64,000 nt of DNA from Aplectana chamaeleonis. Its lineage: Eukaryota; Nematoda; Chromadorea; Rhabditida; Cosmocercidae. Under the pieces are notes generated by a model that was not told the origin of the DNA, did no database searches, and saw only the letters and a list, made by a program, of their open reading frames with translations. Shown here one piece after another: positions 39,929-54,900 of this stretch. How positions within the stretch are numbered: position 1 is the stretch's first letter; each line of letters opens with the position of its first letter. The stretch covers positions 1-64,000 of the forward strand of contig JAPDOI010001444.1 in assembly GCA_029168955.1 (NCBI GenBank), read 5' to 3'. The position numbers and the translations under genes were made by a program.

Positions 39929-42900
39929 TTGGCGCACTCGCATTTGGATCCCACACATTTTCTACGGCGTCCTGCGCACTCCCACTTGGGTCCCGCCCAC
40001 TTCCTACGGCGTCCGGCGCACTCTACCTTGCGTCCAGCACACCTTCTACGGCGTCCTGCGCACTTCCACTTGGATCCCGCATACTCCCTACGGCGTTTGG
40101 CGCACTCCCACTTGGATCCAGCATACTCCCTACGGCGTCCGGCGCACTCTACCTTGGGTCCCGCACACTTCCTACGACGTCCGGCGCACTTGCATTTGGG
40201 TCCTACACACTTCCTGCGGCGTCCTGCGCAACCCCACTTGAGTCCCGCACACTTTCTATGGCGTCCTGCGCACTCCCACTTGGGTCCCTCACACTTTCGA
40301 CGGCGTTCTGCGCACTCCTACTTGGGTCCCGCACACTTTCTACGGCGTCCGGCGCACTCGCATTTGGGTCCCACACACTTTATCTGGCGTCCTGCGCACT
40401 CTACCTGGGTACCGCACACTTTCTACGTCGTCGACCGCACTCTACCTTGGGTCCCGCACATTTTCTACGGCGTCCTGCACACTCCCACTTGGGTCCCGCC
40501 CACTTCCTACGGCGTCCGGCGCACTCTACCTTGGGCCCGCACACTATCTACGGCGTCCGGCGCTCTTCGATTTGGGTCCCGCACACTTTCTTCGGCGTCC
40601 GGCGCACTCGCATTTGGGTCCCACATACTTTATCTGGCGTCCTGCGCACTCTACCTTGGGTCCCGCACACTTTTTACGGCGTTTGGCGCACTCGCATTTG
40701 GATCCCACACATTTTCTACGGCGTCCTGCGCACTCTACCTTGGGTCCCGCACACTTTCTACGTCGTCGGCCGCACTCTACCTTGGGTCCCGCACATTTTC
40801 TACGGCGTCCTGCACACTCCCACTTGGGTCCCGCCCTTTTTTCCTACGGCGTCCGGCGCACTCTACCTTGGGCCCGCACACTATCTACGGCGTCCGGCGC
40901 TCTTCGAATTGGGTCCCGCACACTTTCTTCGGCGTCCGGCGCACTCGCATTTGGATCCCACACATTTTCTACGGCGTCCTGCGCACTCGCATTTGGGTCC
41001 CACATACTTTATCTGGCGTCCTGCGCACTCTACCTTGGGTACCGCACACTTTCTACGTCGTCGACCGCACTCTACCTTGGGTCCCGCAAATTTTCTACGG
41101 CGTCCTGCACACTCCCACTTGGGTCCCGCCCACTTCCTACGTCGTCGGCCGCACTCTACCTTGGGTCCCGCACATTTTCTACGGCGTCCTGCACACTCCC
41201 ACTTGGGTCCCGCCCTTTTTTCCTACGGCGTCCGGCCCCCTCTCCCTCGGGCCCGCACACTATCTCCGCCGTCCGGCGCTCTTCGAATTGGGTCCCGCAC
41301 ACTTTCTTCGGCGTCCGGCGCACTCACATTTGGATCCCACACATTTTCTACGGCGTCCTGCGCACTCGCATTTGGGTCCCACATACTTTATCTGGCGTCC
41401 TGCGCACTCTACCTTGGGTCCCGCACACTTTACGGCGTTTGGCGCACTCGCATTTGGATCCCACACATTTTCTACGGCGTCCTGCGCACTCTACCTTGGG
41501 TCCCGCACACTTTCTACGTCGTCGGCCGCACTCTACCTTGGGTCCCGCACATTTTCTACGGCGTCCTGCACACTCCCACTTGGGTCCCGCCCTTTTTTCC
41601 TACGGCGTCCGGCGCACTCTACCTTGGGCCCGCACACTATCTACGGCGTCCTGCGCACTCCCACTTTTGTCCCGCACACTTTGTTCGGCGTTTGGCGCAC
41701 TCGCATCTGGATCCCACACATTTTCTACGGCGTCCTGCGCACTCCCACTTGGGTCCCGCCCACTTCCTACGGCGTCCGGCGCACTCTACCTTGGGCCCGC
41801 ACACTATCTACGGCGTCCGGCGCTCTTCGAATTGGGTCCCGCACACTTTCTTCGGCGTCCGGCGCACTCGCATTTGGGTCCCACATACTTTATCTGGCGT
41901 CCTGCGCACTCTACCTTGGGTCCCGCACACTTTTTACGGCGTTTGGCGCACTCGCATTTGGATCCCACACATTGTCTACGGCGTCCTGCGCACTCCCACT
42001 TGGGTCCCGCACACTTTGTTCGGCGTCCGGCGCACTCTACCTTGGGTCCCGCACACTATCTACGGCGTCCGGCGCTCTTCCAATTGGGTCCCGCACACTT
42101 TCTTCGGCGTCCGGCGCGCTCGCATTTGGGTCCCACATACTTTATCTGGCGTCCTACGCACTCTACCTTGGGTCCCGCACACTTTGTTCGGCGTTTGGCG
42201 CACTCGCATTTGGATCCCACACATTTTCTACGGCGTCCTGCGCACTCCCACTTGGGTCCCGCCCACTTCCTACGGCGTCCGGCGCACTCTACCTTGGGCC
42301 CGCACACTATCTACGGCGTCCGGCGCTCTTCGAATTGGGTCCCGCACACTTTATCTGGCGTCCTGCGCACTCTACCTTGGGTCCCGCACACTTTCTACGT
42401 CGTCGGCCGCACTCTACCTTGGGTCCCGCACATTTTCTACGGCGTCCTGCTTACTCCCACTTGGGTCCCGCCCACTTCCTACGGCGTGCGGCGCACTCTA
42501 CCTTGGGCCCGCACACTATCTACGGCGTCCGGCGCTCTTCGAATTGGGTCCCGCACACTTTATCTGGCGTCCTGCACACTCCCACTTGGGTCCCGCCCAC
42601 TTCCTCCGCCGCCCGGCGCACTCTACTTTGGGCCCGCACACTCTCTACGGCGTCCGGCCCTCTTCGAATTGGATCCCGCACACTTTCTTCGGCGTCCGGC
42701 GCACTCGCATTTGGGTCCCACATACTTTATCTGGCGTCCTGCGCACTCTACCTTGGGTCCCGCACACTTTATTCGGCGTTTGGCGCACTCGCATTTGGAT
42801 CCCACACATTTTCTACGGCGTCCTGCGCACTCTACCTTGGGTCCCGCACACTTTCTACGTCGTCGGCCGCACTCTACCTTGGGTCCCGCACATTTTCTAC

Positions 42901-45900
42901 GGCGTCCTGCACAGTCCCACTTGGGTCCCGCCCACTTCCTACGGCGTCCGGCGCACTCTACCTTGGGCCCGCACACTATCTACGGCGTCCGGCGCTCTTC
43001 GAATTGGGTCCCGCTCACTTTCTTCGGCGTCCGGCGCACTCGCATTTGGGTCCCACATACTTTATCTGGCGTCCTGCGCACTCTACCTTGGGTCCCGCAC
43101 ACTTTTTACGGCGTTTGGCGCACTCGCATTTGGATCCCACTCATTTTCCACGGCGTCCTGCGCACTCCCACTTGGGTCCCGCACACTTTGTTCGGCGTCC
43201 GGCGCACTCTACCTTGGGTCCCGCACACTATCTACGGCGTCCGGCGCTCTTCCAATTGGGTCCCGCACACTTTCTTCGGCGTCCGGCGCGCTCGCATTTG
43301 GGTCCCACATACTTTATCTGGCGTCCTACGCACTCTACCTTGGGTCCCGCACACTTTCTTCGGCGTTTGGCGCACTCGCATTTGGATCCCACACATTTTC
43401 TACGGCGTCCTGCGCACTCTACCTTGGGTCCCGCACACTTTCTACGTCGTCGGCCGCACTCTACCTTGGGTCCCGCACATTTTCTACGGCGTCCTGCACA
43501 CTCCCACTTGGGTCCCGCCCACTTCCTACGGCGTCCGGCGCACTCTACCTTGGGCCCGCACACTATCTACGGCGTGCGGCGCTCTTCGAATTGGGTCCCG
43601 CTCACTTTCTTCGGCGTCCGGCGCACTCGCATTTGGGTCCCACATACTTTATCTGGCGTCCTGCGCACTCTACCTTGGGTCCCGCACACTTTTTACGGCG
43701 TTTGGCGCACTCGCATTTGGATCCCACACATTTTCTACGGCGTCCTGCGCACTCCCACTTGGGTCCCGCACACTTTGTTCGGCGTCCGGCGCACTCTACC
43801 TTGGGTCCCGCACACTATCTACGGCGTCCGGCGCTCTTCCAATTGGGTCCCGCACACTTTCTTCGGCGTCCGGCGCGCTCGCATTTGGGTCCCACATACT
43901 TTATCTGGCGTCCTACGCACTCTACCTTGTCCCCCACACTTTCTTCGGCGTTTGGCGCACTCGCATTTGGATCCCACACATTTTCTACGGCGTCCTGCGC
44001 ACTCTACCTTGGGTCCCGCACACTTTCTACGTCGTCGGCCGCACTCTACCTTGGGTCCCGCACATTTTCTACGGCGTCCTGCACACTCCCACTTGGGTCC
44101 CGCCCACTTCCTACGGCGTCCGGCGCACTCTACCTTGGGCCCGCACACTTTCTACGTCGTCGGTCGCACTCTACCTTCGGTCCCGCACATTTTCTACGGC
44201 GTCCTGCACCCTCCCACTTGGGTCCCGCCCACTTCCCACGGCGTCCTGCGCACTCTACCTTGGGTCCCGCACACTTTTCACGGCGTTTGGCGCACTCGCA
44301 TTTGGATCCCACACATTTTCTACGGCGTCCTGCGCACTCCCACTTGGGTCCCGCACACTTTGTTCGGCGTCTGGCGCGCTCGCATTTGGGTCCCACATAC
44401 TTTATCTGGCGTCCTACGCACTCTACCTTGGGTCTCGCACACTTTCTTCGGCGTTTGGCGCACTCGCATTTGGATCCCACACATTTTCTACGGCGTCCTG
44501 CGCACTCCCACTTGGGTCCCGCCCACTTCCTACGGCGTCCGGCGCACTCGACCTTGGGCCCGCACACTATCTACGGCGTCCGGCGCTCTTCGAATTGGCT
44601 CCCGCACACTTTATCTGGCGTCCTGCGCACTCTACCTTGGGTCCCGCACACTTTTTACGGCGTTTGGCGCACTCGCATTTGGATCCCACACATTTTCTAC
44701 GGCGTCCTGCGCACTCCCACTTGGGTCCCGCACACTTTGTTCGGCGTTTGGCGCACTCGCATCTGGATCCCACACATTTTCTACGGCGTCCTGCGCACTC
44801 CCACTTGGGTCCCGCCCACTTCCTACGGCGTCCGGCGCACTCTACCTTGGGCCCGCACACTATCTACGGCGTTCGACGCTCTTCGAATTGGGTCCCGCAC
44901 ACTTCCTTCGGCGACCGGCGCTCTCGCATTTGTGCCCCCCATCGTTTATCTCGCGTCCTGCTCGCCCTACGTTGGGTCCCGCGCAGTTTTTACGGCGTTT
45001 GGCGTACTCGCATTTGGATCCCACATACTTTATCTGGCGTCCTGCGCACTCTACCTTGGGTCCCGCCCACTTTTTACGGCGTTTGGGGCACTCGCATTTG
45101 GATCCCACACATTTTCTACGGCGTCCTGCGCACTCTACCTTGGGTCCCGCACACTTTTTACGGCGTTTGGCGCACTCGCATTTGGATCCCACACATTTTC
45201 TACGGCGTCCTGCGCACTCCCACTTGGGTCCCGCACACTTTGTTCGGCGTCCGGCGCACCCTACCTTGGGCCCGCACACTATCTACGGCGTCCGGCGCTC
45301 TTCCAATTGGGTCCCGCACACTTTCTTCGGCGTCCGGCGCGCTCGCATTTGGGTCCCACATACTTTATCTGGCGTCCTACGCACTCTACCTTGGGTCCCG
45401 CACACTTTCTACGTCGTCGGCCGCACTCTACCTTGGGTCCCGCACATTTTCTACGGCGTCCTGCACACTCCCACTTGGGTCCCGCCCACTTCCTACGGCG
45501 TCCGGCGCACTCTACCTTGGGGTCGCACACTATCTACGGCGTCCGACGCTCTTCGAATTGGGTCCCGCACACTTTCTTCGGCGTCCGGCGCACTCGCATT
45601 TGGGTCCCACATACTTTATCTGGCGTCCTGCGCACTTTACCTTGGGTCCCGCACACTTTTTACGGCGTTTGGCGCACTCGCATTTGGATCCCACACATTT
45701 TCTACGGCGTCCTGCGCACTCTACCTTGGGTCCCGCACACTTTTTACGGCGTTTGGCGCACTCGCATCTGGATCCCACACATTTTCTACGGCGTCCTGCG
45801 CACTCCCACTTGGGTCCCGCCCACTTCCTACGGCGTCCGGCGCACTCTACCTTGGGCCCGCACACTATCTACGGCGTCCGGCGCTCTTCGAATTGGGTCC

Positions 45901-48900
45901 CGCACACTTTCTTCGGCGTCCGGCGCACTCGCATTTGGGTCCCACATACTTTATCTGGCGTCCTGCGCACTCTACCTTGGGTCCCGCACACTTTTTACGG
46001 CGTTTTGCGCACTCGCATTTGGATCCCACATACTTTATCTGGCGTCCTGCGCACTCTACCTTGGGTCCCGCACACTTTTTACGGCGTTTGGCGCACTCGC
46101 ATTTGGATCCCACACATTTTCTACGGCGTCCTGCGCACTCCCACTCTGGGTCCCGCCCACTTCCTACGGCGTCCGGCGCACTCTACCTTGAGCCTGCACA
46201 CTATCTACGGCGTCCGGCGCTCTTCAGAATTGGGTCCCGCACACACTTTATCTGGCGTCCTGCACACTCCCACTTGGGTCCCGCCCACTTCCCTACGGCG
46301 TCCGGCGCACTCTACCTTGGGCCCGCACACTATCTACGGCGTCCGGCGCTCTTCGAATTGGATCCCGCACACTTTCTTCGGCGTCCGGCGCACTCGCATT
46401 TGGGTCCCACATACTTCATCTGGCGTCCTGCGCACTCTACCTTGGGTCCCGCACACTTTTACGGCGTTTGGCGCACTCGCATTTGGATCCCACATTTTCT
46501 ACGGCGTCCTGCGCACTCTACCTTGGGTCCCGCACACTTTCTACGTCGTCGGCCGCACTCTACCTTGGGTCCCGCACATTTTCTACGGCGTCCTGCACAC
46601 TCCCACTTGGGTCCCGCCCACTTCCTACGGCGTCCGGCGCACTCTACCTTGGGCCCGCACACTATCTACGGCGTCCGGCGCTCTTCGAATTGGGTCCCGC
46701 ACACTTTCTTCGGCGTCCGGCGCACTCGCATTTGGGTCCCACATACTTTATCTGGCGTCCTGCGCACTCTACCTTGGGTCCCGCACACTTTTTACGGCGT
46801 TTGGCGCACTCGCATTTGGATCCCACACATTTTCTACGGCGTCCTGCGCACTCCCACTTGGGTCCCGCACACTTTGTTCGGCGTTTGGCGCACTCGCATC
46901 TGGATCCCACACATTTTCTACGGCGTCCTGCGCACTCCCACTTGGGTCCCGCCCACTTCCTACGGCGTCCGGCGCACTCTACCTTGGGCCCGCACACTAT
47001 CTACGGCGTCCGGCGCTCTTTGAATTGGGTCCCGCACACTTTCTTCGGCGTCCGGCGCACTCGCATTTGGGTCCCACACATTTTCTACGGCGTCCTGCGC
47101 ACTCCCACTTGGGTCCCGCCCACTTCCTACGGCGTCCGGCGCACTCTACCTTGGGCCCGCACACTATCTACGGCGTCCGGCGCTCTTCGAATTGGGTCCC
47201 GCACACTTTATCTGGCGTCCTGCGCACTCTACCTTGGGTCCCGCACACTTTTTACGGCGTTTTGCGCACTCGCATTTGGATCCCACATACTTTATCTGGC
47301 GTCCTGCGCACTCTACCTTGGGTCCCGCACACTTTTTACGGCGTTTGGCGCACTCGCATTTGGATCCCACACATTTTCTACGGCGTCCTGCGCACTCCCA
47401 CTTGGGTCCCGCCCACTTCCTACGGCGTCCGGCGCACTCTACCTTGGGCCTGCACACTATCTACGGCGTCCGGCGCTCTTCGAATTGGGTCCCGCACACT
47501 TTATCTGGCGTCCTGCTCACTCCCACTTGGGTCCCGCCCACTTCCTACGGCGTCCGGCGCACTCTACCTTGGGCCCGCACACTATCTACGGCGTCCGGCG
47601 CTCTTCAGGTGGATCCCGCACACTTTCTTCGGCGTCCGGCGCACTCGCATTTGGGTCCCACATACTTTATCTGGCGTCCTGCGCACTCTACCTTGGGTCC
47701 CGCACACTTTTTACGGCGTTTGGCGCACTCGCATTTGGATCCCACACATTTTCTACGGCGTCCTGCGCACTCTACCTTGGGTCCCGCACACTTTCTACGT
47801 CGTCGGCCGCACTCTACCTTGGGTCCCGCACATTTTCTACGGCGTCCTGCACACTCCCACTTGGGTCCCGCCCACTTCCTACGGCGTCCGGCGCACTCTA
47901 CCTTGGGCCCGCACACTATCTACGGCGTCCGGCGCTCTTCGAATTGGGTCCCGCACACTTTCTTCGGCGTCCGGCGCACTCGCATTTGGGTCCCACATAC
48001 TTTATCTGGCGTCCTGCGCACTTTACCTTGGGTCCCGCACACTTTTTACGGCGTTTGGCGCACTCGCATTTGGATCCCACACATTTTCTACGGCGTGCTG
48101 CGCACTCCCACTTGGGTCCCGCACACTTTGTTCGGCGTTTGGCGCACTCGCATCTGGATCCCACACATTTTCTACGGCGTCCTGCGCCCTCCCACTTGGG
48201 TCCCGCCCACTTCCTACGGCGTCCGGCGCACTCTACCTTGGGCCCGCACACTATCTACGGCGTCCGGCGCTCTTCGGGTGGGTCCCGCACACTTTCTTCG
48301 ACGTCCGGCGCACTCGCATTTGGGTCCCACATACTTTATCTGGCGTCCTGCGCACTCTACCTTGGGTCCCGCACACTTTTTACGGCGTTTTGCGCACTCG
48401 CATTTGGATCCCACATACTTTATCTGGCGTCCTGCGCACTCTACCTTGGGTCCCGCACACTTTTTACGGCGTTTGGCGCACTCGCATTTGGATCCCACAC
48501 ATTTTCTACGGCGTCCTGCGCACTCCCACTTGGGTCCCGCCCACTTCCTACGGCGTGCGGCCCACTCTACCTTGGGCGTGCACACACTATCTACGGCGTC
48601 CGGCGCTCTTCGAATTGGGTCCCGCACACTTTATCTGGCGTCCTGCACACTCCCACTTGGGTCCCGCCCACTTCCTACGGCGTCCGGCGCACTCTACCTT
48701 GGGCCCGCACACTATCTACGGCGTCCGGCGCTCTTCGAATTGGATCCCGCACACTTTCTTCGGCGTCCGGCGCACTCGCATTTGGGTCCCACATACTTTA
48801 TCTGGCGTCCTGCGCACTCTACCTTGGGTCCCGCACACTTTTTACGGCGTTTGGCGCACTCGCATTTGGATCCCACACATTTTCTACGGCGTCCTGCGCA

Positions 48901-51900
48901 CTCTACCTTGGGTCCCGCACACTTTCTACGTCGTCGGCCGCACTCTACCTTGGGTCCCGCACATTTTCTACGGCGTCCTGCACACTCCCACTTGGGTCCC
49001 GCCCACTTCCTACGGCGTCCGGCGCACTCTACCTTGGGCCCGCACACTATCTACGGCGTCCGGCGCTCTTCGAATTGGGTCCCGCACACTTTCTTCGGCG
49101 TCCGGCGCACTCGCATTTGGGTCCCACATACTTTATCTGGCGTCCTGCGCACTCTACCTTGGGTCCCGCACACTTTTTACGGCGTTTGGCGCACTCGCAT
49201 TTGGATCCCACACATTTTCTACGGCGTCCTGCGCACTCCCACTTGGGCCCGCACACTATCTACGGCGTCCGGCGCTCTTTGAATTGGGTCCCGCACACTT
49301 TCTTCGGCGTCCGGCGCACTCGCATTTGGGTCCCACATACTTTATCTGGCGTCCTGCGCACTCTACCTTGGGTCCCGCACACTTTTTACGGCGTTTGGCG
49401 CACTCGCATTTGGATCCCACACATTTTCTACGGCGTCCTGCGCACTCCCACTTGGGTCCCGCCCACTTTCTACGGCGTCCGGCGCACTCTACCTTGGGCC
49501 CGCACACTATCTACGGCGTCCGGCGCTCTTCGAATTGGGTCCCGCACACTTTATCTGGCGTCCTGCGCACTCTACCTTGGGTCCCGCACACTTTCTACGT
49601 CGTCGGCCGCACTCTACCTTGGGTCCCGCACATTTTCTCTACGGCGTCCTGCACACTCCCACTTGGGTCCCGCCCACTTCTACGGCGTCCGGCGCACTCT
49701 ACCTTGGGCCCGCACACTATCTACGGCGTCCGGCGCTCTTCGAATTGGGTCCCGCACACTTTCTTCGGCGTCCGGCGCACTCGCATTTGGGTCCCACATA
49801 CTTTATCTGGCGTCCTGCGCACTTTTTACGGCGTTTGGCGCACTCGCATTTGGATCCCACACATTTTCTACGGCGTCCTGCGCACTCCCACTTGGGTCCC
49901 GCACACTTTGTTCGGCGTTTGGCGCACTCGCATCTGGATCCCACACATTTTCTACGGCGTCGTGCGCACTCCCACTTGGGTCCCGCCCACTTCCTACGGC
50001 GTCCGGCGCACTCTACCTTGGGCCCGCACACTATCTACGGCGTCCGGCGCTCTTCGAATTGGGTCCCGCACACTTTCTTCGGCGTTCGGCGCACTCGCAT
50101 TTGGGTCCCACATACTTTATCTGGCGTCCTGCGCACCCTACCTTGGGTCCCGCACACTTTTTACGGCGTTTGGCGCACTCGCATTTGGGTCCCACATACT
50201 TTATCTGGCGTCCTGCGCACTCTACCTTGGGTCCCGCACACTTTTTACGGCGTTTGGCGCACTCGCATTTGGATCCCACACATTTTCTACGGCGTCCTGC
50301 GCACTCCCATGGGTCCCGCACACTTTGTTCGGCGTTTGGCGCACTCGCATCTGGATCCACACATTTTCTACGGCGTCGTGCGCACTCCACTTCTGGGTCC
50401 CGCCCACTTCCTACGGCGTCCGGCGCACTCTACCTTGGGCCCGCACACTATCTACGGCGTCCGGCGCTCTTCGAATTGGGTCCCGCACACTTTCTTCGGC
50501 GTTCGGCGCACTCGCATTTGGGTCCCACATACTTTATCTGGCGTCCTGCGCACCTACCTTGGGTCCCACACACTTTTACGGCGTTTGGCGCACTCGCATT
50601 TGGGTCCCACATACTTTATCTGGCGTCCTGCGCACTCTACCTTGGGTCCCGCACACTTTTACGGCGTTTGGCGCACTCGCATTTGGATCCCACACATTTT
50701 CTACGGCGTCCTGCGCACTCCCACTTGGGTCCCGCCCACTTCCTACGGCGTCCGGCGCACTCTACCTTGGGCCCGCACACTATCTACGGCGTCCGGCGCT
50801 CTTCGAATTGGGTCCCGCACACTTTATCTGGCGTCCTGCGCACTCTACCTTGGGTCCCGCACACTTTCTACGTCGTCGGCCGCACTCTACCTTGGGTCCC
50901 GCACATTTTCTACGGCGTCCTGCACACTCCCACTTGGGTCCCGCCCACTTCCTACGGCGTCCGGCGCACTCTACCTTGGGCCCGCACACTATCTACGGCG
51001 TCCGGCGCTCTTCGAATTGGGTCCCGCACACTTTCTTCGGCGTCCGGCGCACTCGCATTTGGGTCCCACATACTTTATCTGGCGTCCTGCGCACTTTTAC
51101 GGCGTTCGGCGCACTCGCATTTGGATCCCACACATTTTCTACGGCGTCCTGCGCACTCCCACTTGGGTCCCGCACACTTTGTTCGGCGTTTGGCGCACTC
51201 GCATCTGGATCCCACACATTTTCTACGGCGTCCTGCGCACTCCCACTTGGGTCCCGCCCACTTCCTACGGCGTCCGGCGCACTCTACCTTGGGCCCGCAC
51301 ACTATCTACGGCGTCCGGCGCTCTTCGAATTGGGTCCCGCACACTTTCTTCGGCGTTCGGCGCACTCGCATTTGGGTCCCACATACTTTATCTGGCGTCC
51401 TGCGCACCCTACCTTGGGTCCCGCACACTTTTTACGGCGTTTGGCGCACTCGCATTTGGATCCCACATACTTTATCTGGCGTCCTGCGCACTCTACCTTG
51501 GGTCCCGCACACTTTTACGGCGTTTGGCGCACTCGCATTTGGATCCCACACATTTTCTACGGCGTCCTGCGCACTCTACCTTGGGTCCCACACACTTTTT
51601 ACGGCGTTTGGCGCACTCGCATTTGGATCCCACACATTTTCTACGGCGTCCTGCGCACTCCCACTTGGGGCCCGCACACTTCCTACGGCGTCCGGCGCAC
51701 TCTACCTTGGGCCCGCACACTATCTACGGCGTCCGGCGCTCTTCGAATTGGGTCCCGCACACTTTCTTCGGCGTCCGGCGCACTCGCATTTGGGTCCCAC
51801 AAACTTTATCTGGCGTCCTGCGCACTCTACCCTGGGTCCCGCACACTTTCTTCGGCGTTCGGCGCACTCGCATTTGGATCCCACACATTTTCTACGGCGT

Positions 51901-54900
51901 CCTGCGCACTCCCACTTGGGTCCCGCACACTTTGTTCGGCGTTTGGCGCACTCGCATCTGGATCCCACACATTTTCTACGGCGTCCTGCGCACTCCCACT
52001 TGGGTCCCGCCCACTTCCTACGGCGTCCGGCGCACTCTACCTTGGGCCCGCACACTATCTACGGCGTCCGGGGCTCTTTGAATTGGGTCCCGCACACTTT
52101 CTTCGGCGTTCGGCGCACTCGCATTTGGGTCCCACATACTTTATCTGGCGTCCTGCGCACTCTACCTTGGGTCCCGCACACTTTTTACGGCGTTTGGCGC
52201 ACTCGCATTTGGATCCCACACATTTTCTACGGCGTCCTGCGCACTCCCACTTGGGTCCCGCCCACTTCCTACGGCGTCCGGCGCACTCTACCTTGGGCCC
52301 GCACACTATCTACGGCGTCCGGCGCTCTTCGAATTGGGTCCCGCACACTTTGTCTGGCGTCCTGGGCACCCTACCTTGGGCCCCGCACACTTTTTACGGC
52401 GTTTTGCGCACTCGCATTTGGATCCCACATACTTTATCTGGCGTCCTGCGCACTCTACCTTGGGTCCCGCACACTTTCTTCGGCGTCCGGCGCACTCGCA
52501 TTTGGGTCCCACATACTTTATCTGGCGTCCTGCGCACTCTACCTTGGGTCCCGCACACTTTTTACGGCGTCCGGCGCACTCTACCTTGGGCCCGCACACT
52601 ATCTACGGCGTCCGGCGCTCTTCGAATTGGATCCCGCACACTTTATCTGGCGTCCTGCACACTCCCACTTGGGTCCCGCCCACTTCCTACGGCGTCCGGC
52701 GCACTCTACCTTGGGCCCGCACACTATCTACGGCGTCCGGCGCTCTTCGAATTGGATCCCGCACACTTTCTTCGGCGTCCGGCGCACTCGCATTTGGGTC
52801 CCACATACTTTATCTGGCGTCCTGCGCACTCTACCTTGGGTCCCGCACACTTTTTACGGCGTTTGGCGCACTCGCATTTGGATCCCACACATTTTCTACG
52901 GCGTCCTGCGCACTCTACCTTGGGTCCCGCACACTTTCTACGTCGTCGGCCGCACTCTACCTTGGGTCCCGCACATTTTCTACCGCGTCCTGCACACTCC
53001 ACTTGGGTCCCGCCCACTTCCTACGGCGTCCGGCGCACTCTACCTTGGGCCCGCACACTATCTACGGCGTCCGGCGCTCTTCGAATTGGGTCCCGCACAC
53101 TTTCTTCGGCGTCCGGCGCACTCGCATTTGGGTCCCACATACTTTATCTGGCGTCCTGCGCACTTTACCTTGGGTCCCGCACACTTTTTACGGCGTTTGG
53201 CGCACTCGCATTTGGATCCCACACATTTTCTACGGCGTGCTGCGCACTCCCACTTGGGTCCCGCACACTTTGTTCGGCGTTTGGCGCACTCGCATCTGGA
53301 TCCCACACATTTTCTACGGCGTCCTGCGCACTCCCACTTGGGTCCCGCCCACTTCCTACGGCGTCCGGCGCACTCTACCTTGGGCCCGCACACTATCTAC
53401 GGCGTCCGGCGCTCTTCGAATTGGGTCCCGCACACTTTCTTCGACGTCCGGCGCACTCGCATTTGGGTGCCACATACTTTATCTGGCGTCCTGCGCACTC
53501 TACCTTGGGTCCCGCACACTTTTTACGGCGTTTTGCGCACTCGCATTTGGATCCCACATACTTTATCTGGCGTCCTGCGCACTCTACCTTGGGTCCCGCA
53601 CACTTTTTACGGCGTTTGGCGCACTCGCATTTGGATCCCACACATTTTCTACGGCGTCCTGCGCACTCCCACTTGGGTCCCGCCCACTTCCTACGGCGTC
53701 CGGCGCACTCTACCTTGGGCCTGCACACTATCTACGGCGTCCGGCGTTCTTCGAATTGGGTCCCGCACACTTTATCTGGCGTCCTGCACACTCCCACTTG
53801 GGTCCCGCCCACTTCCTACGGCGTCCGGCGCACTCTACCTTGGGCCCGCACACTATCTACGGCGTCCGGCGCTCTTCGAATTGGATCCCGCACACTTTCT
53901 TCGGCGTCCGGCGCACTCGCATTTGGGTCCCACATACTTTATCTGGCGTCCTGCGCACTCTACCTTGGGTCCCGCATACTTTTTACGGCGTTTGGCGCAC
54001 TCGCATTTGGATCCCACACATTTTCTACGGCGTCCTGCGCACTCTGCCTTGGGTCCCGCACACTTTCTACGTCGTCGGCCGCACTCTACCTTGGGTCCCG
54101 CACATTTTCTACGGCGTCCTGCACACTCCCACTTGGGTCCCGCCCACTTCCTACGGCGTCCGGCGCACTCTACCTTGGGCCCGCACACTATCTACGGCGT
54201 CCGGCGCTCTTCGAATTGGGTCCCGCACACTTTCTTCGGCGTCCGGCGCACTCGCATTTGGGTCCCACATACTTTATCTGGCGTCCTGCGCACTCTACCT
54301 TGGGTCCCGCACACTTTTTACGGCGTCCGGCGCACTCGCATTTGGATCCCACACATTTTCTACGGCGTCCTGCGCACTCCCACTTGGGTCCCCGCACACT
54401 TTGTTCGGCGTTTGGCGCACTCGCATCTGGATCCCACACATTTTCTACGGCGTCCTGCGCACTCCCACTTGGGTCCCGCCCACCTCCTACGGCGTCCGGC
54501 GCACTCTACCTTGGGCCCGCACACTATCTACGGCGTCCGGCGCTCTTTGAATTGGGGCCCGCACACTTTCTTCGGCGTTCGGCGCACTCGCATTTGGGTC
54601 CCACATACTTTATCTGGCGTCCTGCGCACTCTACCTTGGGTCCCGCACACTTTTTACGGCGTTTGGCGCACTCGCATTTGGATCCCACACATTTTCTACG
54701 GCGTCCTGGGCACTCCCACTTGGGTCCCGCCCACTTCCTACGGCGTCCGGCGCACTCTACCTTGGGCCCGCACACTATCTACGGCGTCCGGCGCTCTTCG
54801 AATTGGGTCCCGCACACTTTATCTGGCGTCCTGCGCACTCTACCTTGGGTCCCGCACACTTTCTACGTCGTCGGCCGCACTCTACCTTGGGTCCCGCACA